Source of the DNA: Chryseolinea soli
GTDB taxonomy: Bacteria > Bacteroidota > Bacteroidia > Cytophagales > Cyclobacteriaceae
Assembly: GCF_003589925.1 (NCBI RefSeq)
Contig: NZ_CP032382.1
Span: 6,572,001 to 6,636,000, forward strand
DNA: 64,000 nucleotides
Direction: 5' to 3'
Shown: positions 61,925 through 64,000 of the stretch, piece by piece
Numbering within the stretch: the stretch's first letter is position 1
How the letters are laid out: every line of letters starts with the position of its first letter
Made by a program: the position numbers and the translations under genes
The notes under the pieces: model-generated
What the model was told of the DNA's origin: nothing
What the model saw: only the letters and a program-made list of their open reading frames with translations
Database searches by the model: none

Positions 61925-62881
61925 TTATTTCTTCTCCGGCTTCAACCACACCACACGCTGCAAGGGTGTATGTTCCATTCCGATCACGTCGCGATAAAGA
62001 TCAGGTCGTCGGGCTTGGATGTAGCGATAGCCTCCGGCTTGTGTAAGTTTTTCCGGGGTCAACGTTGCCGTCACCACTTCATCGCCTAGCGTTCGGCATT
62101 CGGTGAGGATATCTCCAAACGGGTCGAGGATCATGGAGCAGCCGTTCTTTAGCTGGTCGTCGTCCATGCCGATGGGGTTGGCAAACACGGCATAGACCGC
62201 GTTGTCGTAGGCCCGTGCGGGGAGCCATTTCATAAGCCATCCCCTGCCCTTCATGCCATCGAACTCCAGGCGCAAGGACGTGGGATCTTTTTCGCGGTTC
62301 TTCCAAAGGGCCGGATCGACAAAGCCCGCGCCGGGTCGTGTTGAGGGGGTGCACATGGTGACATGGGGCATAAAAATAACCTGTGCACCTAAAAGCGTGG
62401 TGGCCCTCACATTCTCGACGATGTTGTTATCATAACAAATGAGCACACCAAATTTCCATCCTTCCCATTCAAACACGGTATAGGCTTCACCGGGCAACAA
62501 GTTGGGATTGATGAACGGATGCAACTTCCAATGCTTGGCGACCAGGCCATTCTTGTCCACACAGACATAGGCTTTGTGAAGTTGGTCGTCTTCATCTTTT
62601 TCAAACAAGCCCGCGAGCACTGCGATATCGTATTTTTTGGCAATCCCCTGCAGCCGGTCAATGGAAGGCCCCTGCGGTATATACTCAGCCAAATCCAACA
62701 TCTGCTGTCGCGACAAGTGCCGGGCGAATGTATAGCCCGTCACGGAGCATTCATGAAACGCCACCATACGCGCCCCCTGTGCCACGGCCTTGGCACACAG
62801 CCGGTCGATCGTCGCCAGATTATACTCCTTGTCCCCACTCCGATTTTCAAACTGAGCCGTAGCAATTTTTATATCTTCCAT
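61925..62881 (-). CDS. nitrilase-superfamily amidohydrolase
   Basis: 318 residues. Glu-Lys-Cys triad: Glu44 in A-F-H-E-C, Lys118 in K-L-H-P-F and Cys148 in L-I-C-Y-D. Further conserved NPIGMDDDQLKNGCSMILDPFGDIL near the C-terminal third. Cytosolic; typical nitrilase or carbon-nitrogen hydrolase (C-N hydrolase) length. It cleaves C-N bonds in amides or nitriles; substrate unknown. Upstream of it lies a hairpin and the GH9 gene in the same direction. Confidence 0.92.
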   Translation of the reverse strand: MEDIKIATAQFENRSGDKEYNLATIDRLCAKAVAQGARMVAFHECSVTGYTFARHLSRQQMLDLAEYIPQGPSIDRLQGIAKKYDIAVLAGLFEKDEDDQLHKAYVCVDKNGLVAKHWKLHPFINPNLLPGEAYTVFEWEGWKFGVLICYDNNIVENVRATTLLGAQVIFMPHVTMCTPSTRPGAGFVDPALWKNREKDPTSLRLEFDGMKGRGWLMKWLPARAYDNAVYAVFANPIGMDDDQLKNGCSMILDPFGDILTECRTLGDEVVTATLTPEKLTQAGGYRYIQARRPDLYRDVIGMEHTPLQRVVWLKPEKK

Positions 62882-62933
62882 GATCCATTATATTTTATAC
62901 TCTCACAAACCGTCGCATCGCTTTTATGTCGCC

Positions 62934-62959
62934 GTTGTTGGAGTTTCTTCTCCAACAAC
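62934..62959. repeat. single GTTGTTGG hairpin, related to repeats A and B
   Basis: GTTGTTGGAG (62934-62943) and CTCCAACAAC (62950-62959), perfect 10-bp stem, loop TTTCTT. Its arms and loop resemble the end hairpins of the repeats at 37105 and 38945. It lies between the nitrilase start and GH9 stop. Confidence 0.65.
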
Positions 62960-63006
62960 AGCAGCTTCGTCAGGTCATTCCCAACACCAGCATTAACATC
63001 CCTCTC

Positions 63007-64000
63007 CTACCGCACCGCCGTGCTCACCAAATACCACGCCCCATGCGGCAGCCACTGTTCCGCCCAACGCCAATCATCGTCTTTACCGGTCTTCAGATAG
63101 CTCAGATCATAATCAATACCATCCTCATCCTCGAATCCACCCGTAATGCCATTGCAGATGCCGCCCGGTGCATTCGTGTATTGATACGTACCGAAGAACA
63201 TATACGCAATGTTGTTCCGCCCGGTTCCATGCAACATGCTGGCATCATACGGATTTAACCCCAGGATCCAATTGAGTTGATTCCAGGCGTAGGTCTGCAG
63301 TTGATTGTAGAAAGCAGCGTCGTCTTTAAAGTAAGGTGCTGCCAGGCGGGCTGCCGTCGCCAGCGAGCCGAGGCGTGCATTTTCACCTTGCCACCAGGGC
63401 GCAGCTTCCGTGTCGTGGGGAAAGAAGAACGTCGTGCGCTTCACGCCGTCTTTGTTTTGCACGAGTTGACGGGCATAGCCAAACGGGTTGTTGATCTCAC
63501 GGGTAACTTCCAACTCGAACGCGAGCGACTTCCGTACCGTCTCCAACACCTTCTTCCGCGTTGCTTCATCGGCTACGGGAAGATAGTTCACCAGCGACAC
63601 CACGGGCAACCCGGCGTCGGCCGCGTGAAAGAAGGGGCGAACGCCATCGTCGGCGCGCCAATAGTTTTTATAGGTGCCGGTGGTAGTGAGGCGATCCATG
63701 AGATTTTTCGCGCGTTTGTCGGCAGCCTGTTTATAGACCGGTTTCTTCGTAACCTTATAGAGTTCAGTAGCGCCCATCAGGGCACAATAGTCGTCAAGAA
63801 TGTTCTCTTTACCATCGTTTGTATACGCCACATTGTTCTTCTCGAGGAAAGCAAACGCATCTTCCGCAGCTTTCAAATAGTCGGCCGATGTAAAATCGCC
63901 CGACACCGGGTATGTGCTGGCCATGGCCAGCGCGGCAATGGACACACCGGCGCCGGCCCGATAGCTCACTTCGTAGGTCGCCTGGTTTTGAACGCTCTCG
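63007..64000 (-). CDS. GH9 glycoside hydrolase (endoglucanase-type), partial
   Basis: C-terminal 331 codons of a minus-strand gene open to the right edge; no start is in the window, an internal GTG at 63969 is not taken as start. The (alpha/alpha)6-barrel GH9 signatures are the C-terminal set: W-I-L-G-L-N-P-Y-D-A-S-M-L-H-G-T-G, then GGFEDEDGIDYDLSYL and WAEQWLPHGAWYL with the Glu that serves as general acid. Earlier ENILDDYCALMGATELYKVTKK and PWWQGENARLG fit the same fold. Likely secreted cellulase or related beta-glucanase; the N-terminal signal and any accessory domain lie outside. Confidence 0.85.
   Translation of the reverse strand, partial: ESVQNQATYEVSYRAGAGVSIAALAMASTYPVSGDFTSADYLKAAEDAFAFLEKNNVAYTNDGKENILDDYCALMGATELYKVTKKPVYKQAADKRAKNLMDRLTTTGTYKNYWRADDGVRPFFHAADAGLPVVSLVNYLPVADEATRKKVLETVRKSLAFELEVTREINNPFGYARQLVQNKDGVKRTTFFFPHDTEAAPWWQGENARLGSLATAARLAAPYFKDDAAFYNQLQTYAWNQLNWILGLNPYDASMLHGTGRNNIAYMFFGTYQYTNAPGGICNGITGGFEDEDGIDYDLSYLKTGKDDDWRWAEQWLPHGAWYLVSTAVR

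Overview
This window looks like the chromosome of a Bacteroidota bacterium, most likely of the Cytophagales (Chryseolinea/Ohtaekwangia-like); I cannot fix the genus. The evidence is a giant secreted protease with a type IX secretion C-terminal sorting domain, several MacB/FtsX-type permeases of the kind expanded in Cytophagales (two with an N-terminal permease prefix domain and a PadR regulator in front), many SusC/D-independent outer-membrane barrels and lipoproteins, Shine-Dalgarno-poor starts, and promoters that fit the Bacteroidota TTG...TAnnTTTG pattern. No rRNA, standard tRNA, CRISPR array or prophage was found.

Layout. 1-5.5 kb: end of a VOC protein, a lipoprotein/outer-membrane barrel pair, and the first MacB-like permease. 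5.5-8.5 kb: PadR plus prefix-domain permease module 1. 8.6-8.75 kb: a tRNA-like RNA on the minus strand that folds as two cloverleafs joined through one shared stem. 8.75-14 kb: Tat-exported phosphocholine phospholipase C and a met-zincin. 14-17 kb: small stress-type proteins (DUF2383, DUF4142, DUF1801) and a sugar isomerase/epimerase. 17.3-18.9 kb: REP-like hairpin pair and a complete IS3-family element with a 3-bp target duplication. 19-29.6 kb: YwbE, a third permease, metallo-beta-lactamase-fold hydrolase, two alpha/beta hydrolases, cold-shock protein, PRC-barrel protein and a class A penicillin-binding protein. 29.6-32.7 kb: PadR plus permease module 2 with a perfect 30-bp palindromic operator. 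32.8-37 kb: VOC protein, orphan ABC ATPase, MtfA-like peptidase, ABC-F protein whose 3' third has a different codon usage. 37.0-39.1 kb: an islet of two immunity-type genes (DUF4262 and suppressor-of-fused) flanked by two copies of a hairpin-ended repeat; a second copy of the ABC-F gene's tail lies beyond the first repeat. 39.3-43.6 kb: LytS/LytTR two-component pair, divergent osmC/oxyR with a palindrome between them, and a lipoprotein beta-carbonic anhydrase. 43.7-50 kb: outer-membrane barrel, SDR, DUF2490, kelch lipoprotein and two coupled membrane proteins. 50.2-60.3 kb: TPR/HTH regulator, a 56-residue protein, the 2,495-residue T9SS subtilase and a lipoprotein. 60.4 kb to the end: sensor kinase, nitrilase-family hydrolase and the C-terminal part of a GH9 glycosidase cut by the window edge.

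Most genes concern the envelope: secreted hydrolases, lipoproteins, barrels and multi-pass permeases, with regulators controlling small local units (PadR-permease, OxyR-OsmC, LytS-LytTR). The most unusual item is the double-cloverleaf RNA at 8618-8737. Next are the hairpin repeat family with its islet and the mosaic, tail-duplicated ABC-F gene. Positions and motifs were read by eye; homology statements are family recognition without database search.
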